Both the position numbers and the translations under genes were made by a program. A DNA stretch of 52,031 bases from Pseudanabaena sp. UWO311 (GTDB lineage: Bacteria > Cyanobacteriota > Cyanobacteriia > Pseudanabaenales > Pseudanabaenaceae), in the NCBI RefSeq assembly GCF_006937785.1, contig NZ_SJEE01000038.1:1-52031 (forward strand), written 5' to 3'. Under the pieces are notes generated by a model that saw only the letters and a list, made by a program, of their open reading frames with translations, was not told where the DNA came from and made no database searches. This document shows positions 1 to 7,756 of the stretch, one piece after another. Position 1 is the stretch's first letter. Each line of letters starts with the position of its first letter.

Positions 1-134
1 TTTTTTTTTCTGGGACAGTTTTGTGCAAAGAGGTATTTTCTAACATTTGCTTTAGCGTGTGTGTGTGTGTGTGTGTGTGTGCGTGCGTGCGCCTGGGTGT
101 GTGCATGTATATGTGTATGTGCAAATGTATGTAT
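1..134. other. Non-genomic GT-rich low-complexity sequence at contig edge
   Basis: A T-run is followed by a long (GT)n-type microsatellite and GT-rich degenerate sequence, unlike anything else in the window. It is separated from cyanobacterial sequence by a sequencing-adapter-like stretch, so I read it as a foreign or artefactual read end rather than chromosome. The aroF frame runs through it and yields a nonsense tail rich in Thr-His repeats. Confidence 0.8.
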
Positions 135-167
135 TCGTCGGCAGCTTTATATGTGTATAAGAGTCAG
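135..167 (+). other. Nextera read-1 adapter-like sequence (library artefact)
   Basis: This 33-base stretch begins TCGTCGGCAGC and contains ATGTGTATAAGAG followed by TCAG. By eye it matches 29 of 33 bases of the standard Nextera transposon read-1 adapter, including most of the 19-base Tn5 mosaic end. The four differences are all to T. Genomic sequence resumes at about 168. Confidence 0.88.
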
Positions 168-1191
168 CCATTACTTCTGCCATACGATTGATTTTAATCA
201 TGAGCTTATCGAAATCATCGAAAGTGAGTGACTGTGGCCCATCAGATAAAGCTCTCTTAGGATTGGGATGAACTTCGATCATCAGGGAGTCAACACCCGC
301 TGCGATCGCTGCCAAACTCATTGATGGCACATACTCCGACCAACCTGTACCATGACTAGGATCGATCATGATCGGCAAATGGGTTAACTTCCGTAATACA
401 GGAATTGCCGCTAAATCCAGAGTGTTGCGAGTATATTCACGATCAAAAGTTCTAATTCCGCGTTCGCAAAGAATTACATTAGGGTTCCCTTCAGCAAGAA
501 TATATTCAGCCGCCATCAGCCAATCATCAATGGTAGCCGCTAATCCACGCTTAAGTAGAATCGGCTTATTCTGTTTTCCTACCTGCTTCAACAATGAGAA
601 GTTCTGCATATTCCTAGCACCGATTTGCAGCACATCGGCAACTTCAGCAATTTTCTCAATATCGGCAGTATCCATAACTTCGGTAATAATCCCTAAGCCG
701 CTAGCCTCTCTCGCCGCCGCTAATAGAGACAAAGCACTTTCGCCATGCCCCTGAAAAGCATAGGGCGATGTCCGTGGCTTATAGGCTCCACCACGTAAAA
801 AATTTGCCCCAGCAGCCTTCACGCGCATCGCCGTTTCCACAATCATTTCTTCGTTCTCAACAGAGCAGGGCCCCGCGACTGTCACTAAAGGATGATTTTC
901 TCCGATCGCAACATCACCATTAGGCGTAGGTACAATCACCACGCTCGATTCATTTTGGCGATATTCACGACTAGCGCGTTTAAAGGGGCGTTCTACCCGC
1001 AAAACTGTCTCAATCCAAGGGCTTAGTTCTTCGATGCGATGGCGATTAAGATTGGCTGTCTCACCAACTAGTCCCAACACAACTTTATGTTTTCCCACAA
1101 TTTTCTCTGGCGATAATCCCCAACTAGATAGTTCTTCGCAGATCCGCCCCACTTCTTCTGCGGGTGTACCAATCTTGGTTACTACGATCAC
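168..1191 (-). CDS. aroF: 3-deoxy-7-phosphoheptulonate (DAHP) synthase, 3' end cut by artefact
   Basis: Condenses phosphoenolpyruvate and erythrose 4-phosphate, the first step of the shikimate pathway to aromatic amino acids, in the cytoplasm. The first ~75 residues look like the ferredoxin-like regulatory domain of the short DAHP synthases (Thermotoga/Bacillus type). The barrel follows, with AGPCSVE (106-112, metal-binding Cys), [16 protein letters not shown] (134-149), CERG (242-245), IDPSHGTG (276-283) and EVHPNP (306-311). Genuine sequence ends at about residue 341 (MAEVM); after that the frame reads adapter and GT repeat. Family members end within a few residues of this point, so only a short C-terminal tail is missing and the true stop lies outside the window. 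ATG start at 1191. Divergent from argH. Confidence 0.95.
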
Positions 1192-1324
1192 GGCTAGTCT
1201 CCTTTAGTTGTTTTCTTTACCTATTTTAACGCGAGTTCAATAAACGCAGTTTGCACTTTAATTTTCAGGGTGCAAACAAAGTTATAGCTACTGCCACTTA
1301 TTTGTAGGAGAAAATCAAAAACCA

Positions 1325-1363
1325 AAAAGAGATTTGCGGCGCGAAGCGCCGCAAATCTCTTTT
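1325..1363. repeat. Perfect palindrome, GC-GAA-GC apex, between divergent genes
   Basis: 18-bp perfect arms flank a 3-base GAA loop. It lies between the divergent starts of aroF (1191, minus) and argH (1467, plus), so it terminates neither gene. A 64-codon open frame across it looks like a by-product. The remaining spacer shows nothing I can name. Confidence 0.85.
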
Positions 1364-1466
1364 GAGCATTATTTCTTAAAGCCATAAATAATGAACCTAT
1401 GACAAAAAGGCGCAAAACTGACGGTCAAAAAGTAAACTAAATCTTCAAGTACTACAGTTTTTTTGT

Positions 1467-2858
1467 ATGAGCCAGCCAACAGCCCCCCAACCTTGGAGTC
1501 AGCGTTTCGAGACAGCGCTGCATCCTGCGATCGCTAGATTTAATGCCAGCATTAGTTTTGACATTAATTTAATTGAATATGACATCACAGGATCGCAAGC
1601 ACATTCACGGATGTTAGCAAAAGTAGGGATCATCAGTGCCGAAGAAGGGGAAATGCTTGTTAATGGTTTAGAGCAGATCCGCCAAGAATATCGATCTGGA
1701 AATTTTAATCCTGGTATTGATGCTGAAGACGTGCATTTTGCCGTAGAGCGTCGCCTGACTGAGTTGATCGGAGATGTTGGCAAAAAAGTACATACAGCGC
1801 GATCGCGCAATGATCAAGTCGCCACCGATGTGCGTTTGTATTTGCGCGACCAGATTCGCAAAATCCAGACAGATATTAGGACTTGGCAGCAAACCTTGGT
1901 AAATAAAGCCGAGCAGTATGTCGAGACGTTCATCCCAGGATATACCCATCTGCAACGCGCCCAGCCGATTAGCCTCGCCCATCATCTCCTTGCTTATTTT
2001 GAGATGGCTCAGCGAGACTGGACAAGACTAGATGAAATTTATCAGAGAGTAAATGTTTGTCCGCTTGGGTCGGGCGCATTAGCAGGTACGCCCCACCCAA
2101 TCGATCGCCATTACACCGCTGAACTTTTAGATTTTGGTTCCGTGGGACGCAATAGCCTTGATGGAGTCTCCGATCGCGACTTTGCCGTAGAATTTCTCTG
2201 CGCGTCGAGCTTGATCATGGTGCATCTCAGCCGCCTATCTGAAGAAGTAATTCTTTGGTCATCACAGGAATTTAGTTTTGTGAAACTCAGCGATCGCGTC
2301 AGTACTGGCTCCAGCATCATGCCCCAAAAGAAAAATCCCGACGTTCCCGAATTGGTGCGCGGTAAAACAGGTCGTGTATTTGGACATTTACAAGGTCTGC
2401 TGACGATTATCAAGGGCTTGCCTCTGGCTTATAACAAGGATATGCAAGAGGATAAAGAAGGGATTTTTGACGCAGTAGTCACCGTTCGCGCCTGCTTGGA
2501 AGCAATGACAATTTTGATCGATGAAGGCATCGAATTTCAGACCAAACGCCTTGCGGAGGCAGTTGCTGAAGACTTCTCGAATGCAACCGATGTTGCCGAT
2601 TATCTTGCATCCAAAGGTGTTCCTTTCCGTGAAGCCTATCAATTGGTTGGGAAGTTGGTAAAAACCTGTACTAGCGAAGGGATTTTGCTCAAGGATCTAT
2701 CGGTTGAACGCTGGCAGACTTTTCATCCTCAATTTGAGGCGGATATCGTCGAGGCGATCGCTCCTGCACAAGTGGTCAAGGTACGTAATAGCTATGGTGG
2801 TACTGGATTCGATCAAGTCAGAGTCCAACTAGATGCAGCCAAAAAACTGCTTGCTTAA
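1467..2858 (+). CDS. argH: Argininosuccinate lyase
   Basis: Cleaves argininosuccinate to arginine and fumarate, the last step of arginine synthesis. At 463 residues it has the usual length of the fumarase/aspartase superfamily. Signatures include [13 protein letters not shown] (109-121), [10 protein letters not shown] (158-167) and the superfamily loop [12 protein letters not shown] (281-292), which carries the catalytic serine region. The start is ATG at 1467, shortly after a T-rich stretch. It stands alone on the plus strand and is followed within 4 bases of the stop by a perfect palindrome that can act as a terminator. Confidence 0.97.
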   Translation: MSQPTAPQPWSQRFETALHPAIARFNASISFDINLIEYDITGSQAHSRMLAKVGIISAEEGEMLVNGLEQIRQEYRSGNFNPGIDAEDVHFAVERRLTELIGDVGKKVHTARSRNDQVATDVRLYLRDQIRKIQTDIRTWQQTLVNKAEQYVETFIPGYTHLQRAQPISLAHHLLAYFEMAQRDWTRLDEIYQRVNVCPLGSGALAGTPHPIDRHYTAELLDFGSVGRNSLDGVSDRDFAVEFLCASSLIMVHLSRLSEEVILWSSQEFSFVKLSDRVSTGSSIMPQKKNPDVPELVRGKTGRVFGHLQGLLTIIKGLPLAYNKDMQEDKEGIFDAVVTVRACLEAMTILIDEGIEFQTKRLAEAVAEDFSNATDVADYLASKGVPFREAYQLVGKLVKTCTSEGILLKDLSVERWQTFHPQFEADIVEAIAPAQVVKVRNSYGGTGFDQVRVQLDAAKKLLA

Positions 2859-2861
2859 ACT

Positions 2862-2902
2862 CCAAAATGAGTGGCAACGCTTTGCGTTGCCACTCATTTT
2901 GG
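2862..2902. terminator. Perfect palindrome, GC-TTT-GC apex, after argH
   Basis: 19-bp perfect arms with a TTT loop start 3 bases after the argH stop. The stem ends in an A-run/T-run, so it fits a rho-independent terminator. It also belongs to the GC-NNN-GC apex palindrome family of this window. Confidence 0.8.
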
Positions 2903-2963
2903 TTTTGGGATGCTTATGAGTTAGCATAAGTTTTAGTTAAACTTGTCAAATTTTCGATTTTCT

Positions 2964-3209
2964 ATGCCCAAGCTATTAAACCCACCAGATCCAAACGATC
3001 CTGAATATCAAAAGCTCGAACTCAGCGTTAACTTTTATCTGCACCTGGCCATCTATTCGGCTTGCATGACCTGTATGTGGTTTATCCAATCTATTACCGA
3101 AAAAGTCTGGATCTGGTCAGTTTGGGTCGCCGTGATCTGGGGAATAATTGTTACCGCACATAGTATTTGGGTTTTGTATAAGGAAAAGCAGATCCAGCAA
3201 GTTCAATAG
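2964..3209 (+). CDS. 2TM-domain small membrane protein
   Basis: An 81-residue protein starting MPKLLNPPDPNDPEYQKLEL. An acidic/proline N-terminus is followed by two membrane segments (about residues 23-41 and 50-70) and a short basic tail. The pattern of a short polar lead, a motif like LSVNFYLHLAIY and two helices matches the cyanobacterial 2TM domain family; function is unknown. I chose ATG 2964 over an upstream in-frame TTG (2943) because homologues I recall begin close to the PDPNDPEY motif. It precedes a Uma2 gene by 16 bases. Confidence 0.75.
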   Translation: MPKLLNPPDPNDPEYQKLELSVNFYLHLAIYSACMTCMWFIQSITEKVWIWSVWVAVIWGIIVTAHSIWVLYKEKQIQQVQ

Positions 3210-3225
3210 CAAAAATGGTGACTCT

Positions 3226-3792
3226 ATGGCAATCTCATTAGAGGCTAATCCAAATACAATTTCACTAGAAGAGTTTCTTGCTCTACCAGAAACTAAGCCT
3301 GCAAGTGAATATCTTGACGATCAAATTTATCAAAAGCCAATGCCACAAGGAAAGCACAGCACATTGCAGGCAGAAATGGTCATGGCGATTAACCAAAGAG
3401 CTAAACCCCAAAAGCTAGCCTATGCTTTTCCTGAATTGCGTTGTACGTTTGGTAAGCGGTCAATTGTGCCAGATATTGCTGTATTTGAATGGAATCACAT
3501 TCCTCTTGATGCTGATGGAGAACCATTGAACAAAATTCAAATCGCTCCTGATTGGATGATTGAGATTCTATCGCCAGCTCAATCACCCTTCTTAATTATC
3601 GACAAGCTCGGATTTGCAATGAAATGTGGAACAAAACTTGGCTGGTTAATTGTTCCTCAAGAAAGGACAGTTTTGACATTTCAAGGCGATCGCTTGAATA
3701 GTCATAGAGGCACAGATATTTTACCCATGCTAGAGATTTTGAGTGATTGGCAAATGTCTGTGCAAGATGTATTCGATTTACTTAAGTTTTAA
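3226..3792 (+). CDS. Uma2 family (DUF820) PD-(D/E)XK nuclease-like protein
   Basis: A 188-residue member of the Uma2/DUF820 family, abundant in cyanobacteria and classed with restriction-endonuclease-fold proteins. The cellular role is unknown. It shows the family order: ISLEEFLAL near the N-terminus, a central VPDIAVFEW (Asp of the active-site pattern), then WMIEILSPAQSP (Glu) and LGWLIVPQERTV. ATG 3226 is chosen because the upstream in-frame extension overlaps the preceding gene and does not resemble the family. It is one of four Uma2 genes in the window and is not close in sequence to the pair at 26-28 kb. Confidence 0.85.
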   Translation: MAISLEANPNTISLEEFLALPETKPASEYLDDQIYQKPMPQGKHSTLQAEMVMAINQRAKPQKLAYAFPELRCTFGKRSIVPDIAVFEWNHIPLDADGEPLNKIQIAPDWMIEILSPAQSPFLIIDKLGFAMKCGTKLGWLIVPQERTVLTFQGDRLNSHRGTDILPMLEILSDWQMSVQDVFDLLKF

Positions 3793-3828
3793 TTTTGTAA
3801 TATTGCCCTAATCTTGAGTAACTTGAGA

Positions 3829-3860
3829 ATTACCAATTACCAATTACCAATTACCAATCC
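3829..3860 (+). repeat. Heptamer tandem repeat (ATTACCA)4 in gene leader
   Basis: Four copies of ATTACCA followed by ATCC end one base before the ATG at 3862. The same heptamers, same orientation relative to the gene, precede the start at 17229. This resembles the short tandemly repeated heptanucleotides (STRR) known from cyanobacteria. Confidence 0.8.
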
Positions 3861-3861
3861 A

Positions 3862-4152
3862 ATGAGTACTACAGAACGAATTGAACAGCTCGCTGCAGCG
3901 ATCGCAGAAGATGTGTATATCGATATTGCTAAATGGCATTTGTATCTAAATGATGCGCATTTGCATCGACCTCTTGCGGAAAAGTTTTATCCGATGTTGC
4001 CAGATGGGATTACATCGGCAGATGTAGTGAAAGTATTAAATGGAACGATGATTGCGATCGGTGGCGGCAACCGTGAGATTCCTTTGAGTGACTTGATTCC
4101 CAAGTCTTGTCAAAATAGATTATTAACTATTCTGGAAGATTTTGAATACTAG
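3862..4152 (+). CDS. DUF3181-type conserved cyanobacterial protein
   Basis: A 96-residue soluble protein of unknown function. The stretch VYIDIAKWHLYLNDAHLH, then LAEKFYPML and IGGGNREIPLSDLIP, matches my memory of the cyanobacterial DUF3181 family. The start is ATG 3862, immediately after the ATTACCA tandem repeat; an upstream in-frame TTG would translate that repeat and is rejected. It is followed by a short palindrome and then a sensor kinase gene on the same strand, 46 bases away. Confidence 0.75.
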   Translation: MSTTERIEQLAAAIAEDVYIDIAKWHLYLNDAHLHRPLAEKFYPMLPDGITSADVVKVLNGTMIAIGGGNREIPLSDLIPKSCQNRLLTILEDFEY

Positions 4153-4159
4153 CCCCTGT

Positions 4160-4186
4160 ACGAGAAATCACGTCGTGATTTCTCGT
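4160..4186. repeat. Short perfect palindrome before the kinase gene
   Basis: 13-bp arms with a single central base, between the DUF3181 stop and the kinase ATG. It could be a terminator or a leader hairpin; it ends 12 bases before the kinase start and could hide its ribosome-binding region in RNA. Confidence 0.65.
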
Positions 4187-4198
4187 TATTAATTACCC

Positions 4199-5518
4199 AT
4201 GACCACTGCTCCTCCTAATCCTGTTTTTCAGTCAATGCGCCGCCGCCTAGCGCTGTGGTATGCAATCGTCACTGCAATTTTGTTGATTGTGTTTGCGACA
4301 GGGTTCTATTTGTATGTGCAGACAACTTTGATCGATCGCATTGATGACACGATCGATCATGTTGCCGAAGTGATCGAGCGATCGCTAATTCGGTCTAACT
4401 TAATTGACTTAGAATCAGATTTTGGCAGCAATTTCTCGGCAAATGCTCAGGCGATCGATGCCGATCATATAGATATTGATTGGTTTAGCCCCAGTGGCAA
4501 GATTCTTTGGACAACTAATGCGAATACGGAGTCATTACAACCCCGTGAGAAAGGAATATTGCAGCCTGTCTATCGAACAGTGCATTTGTCTGAGGTTGAA
4601 CCATTGCGGCAGATGACTGAGCCGATTGTTATTAATGGCAAATTATTAGGATATCTCCGCATTAGTCATCCTTGGTTTGAGGTGACTAAGCCCGTCAAGC
4701 AATTATTCCTCGATTTAGCGATCGGCACAACGCTGATGGTATTTGTGGTTCTCCTCTGTGGTTGGTGGCTTGCAGGAATTGCCATGGAGCCAGTGCGCGA
4801 ATCCTATCAGCGCTTAAAACAGTTTACTGCCGATGCTTCCCATGAGCTTCGCAATCCGATCGCAGTCATTCAAACCAATGTCCAAGTTGCCCTTGCCGAT
4901 CCCAATCCCGATTCCGAATTTCAACGATCACAACTGGAAGCAATTGAAAGAATTACCAGACGATTAGGGAGATTAATTGATGATTTACTGTTTTTAGCGA
5001 GGCATGATGGCGGCATTACTAATCAGAGTCGTGAATCCTGTAATTTATCGCAAATTTTAAGTGAAGTTGGAGAAGAACAACAGACGATCGCGCAACAAAA
5101 GCAAATCACCTTAGAAGTCCCCAATCAAGAATCTAAACTATTCGTATCAGGCGATCGCGATCGTTTAGGGCGGTTATTTACAAATCTGATCAGCAATGCG
5201 ATCGCCTATACTCCCGCAGGCGGGAAAGTCCAAGTCATCGCCCAACCGAGCACTTCTCAAAATCAAATCCAAGTACAAATTAAAGACACGGGCATCGGTA
5301 TTCCTGAAGCAGAACTATCTCAAATCTTTGAACGATTCTATCGCTATCAACCCCAAAAAAGCAGCAAATCTAGTGCAAAATCAATAAATTCTATGACCAG
5401 TGGATCGGGGCTAGGACTTGCGATCGCAAAGGCGATCGCAGAAAGTCATCAGGGACAAATTAATGTCGAGAGCAAGGTCGGACAGGGAACGACTTTTACA
5501 GTAGTTTTATCCAATTAA
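4199..5518 (+). CDS. Membrane sensor histidine kinase
   Basis: Two-component sensor kinase of 439 residues. Membrane segments at about 18-40 and 170-194 bracket a ~130-residue periplasmic domain. The dimerisation/phosphoacceptor box is FTADASHELRNP with His215. The ATP-binding domain follows, with LFTNLISNAIAYTP (N box), IKDTGIGIP (G1), FERFYRYQ (F box) and GSGLGLAIAKAI (G2). It is a complete, plausibly active kinase of the kind that resembles RppB/NrsS in cyanobacteria, but no response regulator gene is adjacent, so it is an orphan here and its signal cannot be told. No clear HAMP domain is seen; the second helix runs nearly straight into the His box. Confidence 0.93.
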   Translation: MTTAPPNPVFQSMRRRLALWYAIVTAILLIVFATGFYLYVQTTLIDRIDDTIDHVAEVIERSLIRSNLIDLESDFGSNFSANAQAIDADHIDIDWFSPSGKILWTTNANTESLQPREKGILQPVYRTVHLSEVEPLRQMTEPIVINGKLLGYLRISHPWFEVTKPVKQLFLDLAIGTTLMVFVVLLCGWWLAGIAMEPVRESYQRLKQFTADASHELRNPIAVIQTNVQVALADPNPDSEFQRSQLEAIERITRRLGRLIDDLLFLARHDGGITNQSRESCNLSQILSEVGEEQQTIAQQKQITLEVPNQESKLFVSGDRDRLGRLFTNLISNAIAYTPAGGKVQVIAQPSTSQNQIQVQIKDTGIGIPEAELSQIFERFYRYQPQKSSKSSAKSINSMTSGSGLGLAIAKAIAESHQGQINVESKVGQGTTFTVVLSN

Positions 5519-5554
5519 ATTGCCTAAAGAAAAAAAGATGGCATTTTCCTACAT

Positions 5555-5587
5555 CAAAAAAGGCAGCATGGAGTACTGCCTTTTTTG
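5555..5587 (+). terminator. Intrinsic terminator of the kinase gene
   Basis: 12-bp stem (CAAAAAAGGCAG and its complement), 9-base loop, then a T-run. A conventional rho-independent terminator 37 bases after the kinase stop; also usable by the convergent gene. Confidence 0.8.
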
Positions 5588-5634
5588 GGAACTAACGCAA
5601 AATTTGCATGGCTATAGAAGCTATGTAGAGATTC

Positions 5635-6921
5635 TCAATTAAACCAAACTACAAAGCCAAATAGATTGCTACCAAAAGCATTTACCATCTCATTCCAAAC
5701 ACGAGCATCAGTAGTAGTTCCTTTCTCAAGATAAGGAGTAGCCGCAGTGCCTTGAACCCATGACACTAGGTCAAATGCACGTGGTTCAGTAAAAATTCGA
5801 GCAAAATCAATACTCAATTTTTCATCTCGCCAGAACGGAATATTCTTTTTGCCATCCAGAATCATCGCAATTTCATCCAGAGATTTTAGCCAAGATTTGA
5901 CCATTTCATCGGTAACACGCACCTGTGGAATTACTGACAATTGCTTAGGATTAGGAATCCATTCGCGATCGCTATCGGTTTCCGCTAAAATCGATTTCCA
6001 CGATTCACGACTGAGGCTAATCACTGACTTCATGTGATTAAGAATTGTAGTCATGCGTTGCGGTTCTACCAAAGGAAATTTAGTTAGATGGACAGCCGTA
6101 ACCAAATCTAGAGGATCAAAAATGTTAAAGGAATATTCATCAGTCTTCTTTGGTCGTATTAGTAAAAACTTATGAGGTGTATCCACATTTTGGAAGAATA
6201 GATGAGCGCAAGCAGCAAACAACTCTCGGCTATCATAGGCTCGTAAAAATTCACCTATCGCACCTAATACATGTGTATAGCCTTGAAGCCACAAAGCATC
6301 CCCGCGATCAAACGCGATTAAAAATTGCTGCGCATCTTTTTCAGTAACCCCTGCACCAGTGACGGAATTAAAAATCTTCCACAACATTTCTTTGTCATCA
6401 GCCTTGCCATCGCCATCAAAATCTAAACGGACTAATCCTAAGCGTAATGCTAGTTTGAGATTCTGATCTTTGATTGGTTCGAGAGTAGTCCGCACTGTTG
6501 CTAGATCGTCAATCCAGCCCTGAAAAACTTGCTGAAGTCCATCGTAAGTTAATGTTTGCGGTTTGGGATTGGTCGGAACAGGTAATCGAAAGAAAGGAAT
6601 CGAACCACCTGCGGGGTTTTGGATCATGCCATAGCGATAGAGCGACTGCATTAGTCTCTCAGTACCGCTCATAAATTGGATTACACCTAGCCCAAAACGA
6701 GCTTTGTCATCTTTGTCATTATTTTTTAAATAATCTTTAAAGACTTTTTCCCCTTCAGCAAGTTTTCCTGTGGTGAGATAGGGATCAGGTAATGGCGCGA
6801 TCGCAGCGTTACTCGGTTGCAAAGCGATCGCTGATATAGAAATCAAACAAGTAATAAGTATGGCGATCAGAGAGCGCCATATCCACTGCATTTTTTTTGG
6901 CATATCCAAATTCCTAGACAC
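5635..6921 (-). CDS. Exported protein with a calcium-loop-like motif, function unknown
   Basis: A 428-residue protein with an N-terminal hydrophobic segment (about 15-35) and an Ala-rich cleavage-like region ending SNAAIA, so probably exported. Residues 167-178 read DFDGDGKADDKE, the spacing of an EF-hand or dockerin-type calcium loop. The N-terminal GEKVFKDYLKNNDKDDKARFGLGVIQF resembles one TPR-like helix pair. The rest (YGMIQNPAGGSIPFFRLPVP, FDRGDALWLQGYTHVLGAIGEFLRAYD) belongs to no family I recognise. The ATG at 6921 is used; an ATG six codons later is equally possible. The start region abuts a row of three palindromes. Confidence 0.7.
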   Translation of the reverse strand: MSRNLDMPKKMQWIWRSLIAILITCLISISAIALQPSNAAIAPLPDPYLTTGKLAEGEKVFKDYLKNNDKDDKARFGLGVIQFMSGTERLMQSLYRYGMIQNPAGGSIPFFRLPVPTNPKPQTLTYDGLQQVFQGWIDDLATVRTTLEPIKDQNLKLALRLGLVRLDFDGDGKADDKEMLWKIFNSVTGAGVTEKDAQQFLIAFDRGDALWLQGYTHVLGAIGEFLRAYDSRELFAACAHLFFQNVDTPHKFLLIRPKKTDEYSFNIFDPLDLVTAVHLTKFPLVEPQRMTTILNHMKSVISLSRESWKSILAETDSDREWIPNPKQLSVIPQVRVTDEMVKSWLKSLDEIAMILDGKKNIPFWRDEKLSIDFARIFTEPRAFDLVSWVQGTAATPYLEKGTTTDARVWNEMVNAFGSNLFGFVVWFN

Positions 6922-6922
6922 A

Positions 6923-6963
6923 AAAAATAAATGACGTAAGCAAAGCTTACATCATTTATTTTT
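6923..6963. repeat. Palindrome, GC-AAA-GC apex (first of three in a row)
   Basis: 19-bp arms with one mismatch around an AAA loop. It lies immediately upstream of the exported-protein gene starting at 6921 on the minus strand. Confidence 0.8.
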
Positions 6964-6967
6964 CGCG

Positions 6968-7036
6968 TAATATAAAACCCCAAAGATTTGGAGAGCCCGC
7001 TTAGCGGGCTCTCCAAATCTTTGGGGTTTTATATTA
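6968..7036. repeat. Perfect 33-bp-arm palindrome, GC-TTA-GC apex
   Basis: 69 bases, perfect arms and a TTA loop. It is the longest three-base-loop palindrome of the window, 4 bases after the preceding palindrome and overlapping the next one. Confidence 0.9.
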
Positions 7037-7075
7037 GTTCTTATTGCTTAGCGACTTAGCAATAGGAACTAATAT
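7031..7075. repeat. Inverted duplication of the 3' end of the downstream gene
   Basis: About 21-bp arms with two mismatches. The right arm (to 7075) is the last six codons and stop of the minus-strand gene ending at 7056; the left arm is an inverted near-copy. The right arm of the 6968-7036 palindrome overlaps its left end. Confidence 0.8.
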
Positions 7076-7379
7076 CTTCGCCACAGCGATCAACTAAAAA
7101 ACATAGAGCCCGAAATCGCAGAAACACAAATTCATCGTAGAGAGGATTGAGCTTACAAAGTGGTGGAATATTGATAATTACATGACCAAGGATTTTAATA
7201 GTGCGCTCAAATGGACATTGAGCTGGAATTAGTTTCGCGATGCGATGTGCTGTCTGTGATTTCTGAATTTCAAAACTGTCGATTTTCTGGCGCAAAGGTT
7301 TTAGGAGATCGAAAGTTACTTTGGATTGAGGTCTATATGAGGTTTCCCCGCCAAATCCATTGCTGTTAATACTTGACAT
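7056..7379 (-). CDS. Mo-dependent nitrogenase C-terminal domain-like protein
   Basis: A 107-residue soluble protein whose C-terminal half (IPAQCPFERTIKILGHVI, IPPLCKLNPLYDEFVFLRF, then CGEDISSYC) matches my recollection of the family named after the Mo-dependent nitrogenase C-terminus (PF06967). The name is historical: the family is widespread in cyanobacteria that do not fix nitrogen, and it implies no nitrogenase here. Four cysteines sit in the conserved half. ATG 7379 is used; a TTG seven codons upstream is less likely. Its stop lies inside an inverted duplication. Confidence 0.7.
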   Translation of the reverse strand: MSSINSNGFGGETSYRPQSKVTFDLLKPLRQKIDSFEIQKSQTAHRIAKLIPAQCPFERTIKILGHVIINIPPLCKLNPLYDEFVFLRFRALCFLVDRCGEDISSYC

Positions 7380-7466
7380 GTTTACCAAACGCTCTCTCAA
7401 AATAGAGTATGTACATTTAAAACATTTACGTTACTAATCTTAACATAATTGCTTCAAATAGAGTTT

Positions 7467-7532
7467 AGAAAAATCATTATTCATTCTTATGTATGAGATT
7501 GGATATACAAAAAGAATGATAATAAATTTTCT
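7467..7532. repeat. Imperfect AT-rich inverted repeat
   Basis: Arms 7467-7488 and 7512-7532 are complementary with an indel and a few mismatches around a ~23-base loop. It may be a decayed small element or the upstream region of the 7379 gene. Confidence 0.45.
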
Positions 7533-7611
7533 ATGACCTTGATAATTCAGAACACAGCTATCTGTCTGTATCAGCGATCGCAAACAACTTATTTATAGTG
7601 CTTGACGCTTA

Positions 7612-7676
7612 AAATTAACCCTCAAAAACAGGAAAGTGTGGCAAAGCCGCACTTTCCTGTTTTTGAGGGTTAATTT
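7612..7676. repeat. 31-bp-arm palindrome, GC-AAA-GC apex
   Basis: 65 bases, one G:T mismatch, AAA loop. It lies downstream of lpxA on the minus strand and can act as a terminator. Confidence 0.85.
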
Positions 7677-7695
7677 GCTCAAAAATTGCTGTAAA

Positions 7696-7747
7696 CCCTC
7701 AAGAGGGATGAATTGGTGTAAAGGCACTGCCTCATCCCTCTTGAGGG
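7696..7747 (-). terminator. Stem-loop after lpxA
   Basis: 16-bp perfect stem (CCCTCAAGAGGGATGA and its complement) with a 20-base loop, 9 bases from the lpxA stop. Probably ends the bamA-lpxC-fabZ-lpxA transcript together with the 7612-7676 palindrome. Confidence 0.65.
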
Positions 7748-7756
7748 AGTTCGTCG

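Larger units (their letters stand above)
7380..7756. other. 377-base spacer rich in inverted repeats, no gene
   Basis: AT-rich spacer between the 7379 start and the lpxA stop. It holds an imperfect inverted repeat (7467-7532) and two strong palindromes (7612-7676 and 7696-7747). I see no open frame worth calling. Confidence 0.7.

Noticed and set aside
1-134. (GT)n tract as a Z-DNA or regulatory element
   Set aside because: It is joined to the chromosome through an adapter-like sequence, so an artefact explains it better.
1221-1415. 64-codon minus-strand open frame between aroF and argH
   Set aside because: It runs through the GC-GAA-GC palindrome and reads a basic, patternless sequence in a divergent promoter spacer.
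3829-3860. CRISPR-like repeat
   Set aside because: Units are 7 bases, contiguous and without spacers; no cas genes are present.
7056-7379. Evidence for nitrogen fixation
   Set aside because: The domain name only; the family occurs widely outside nitrogenase and no nif gene is nearby.
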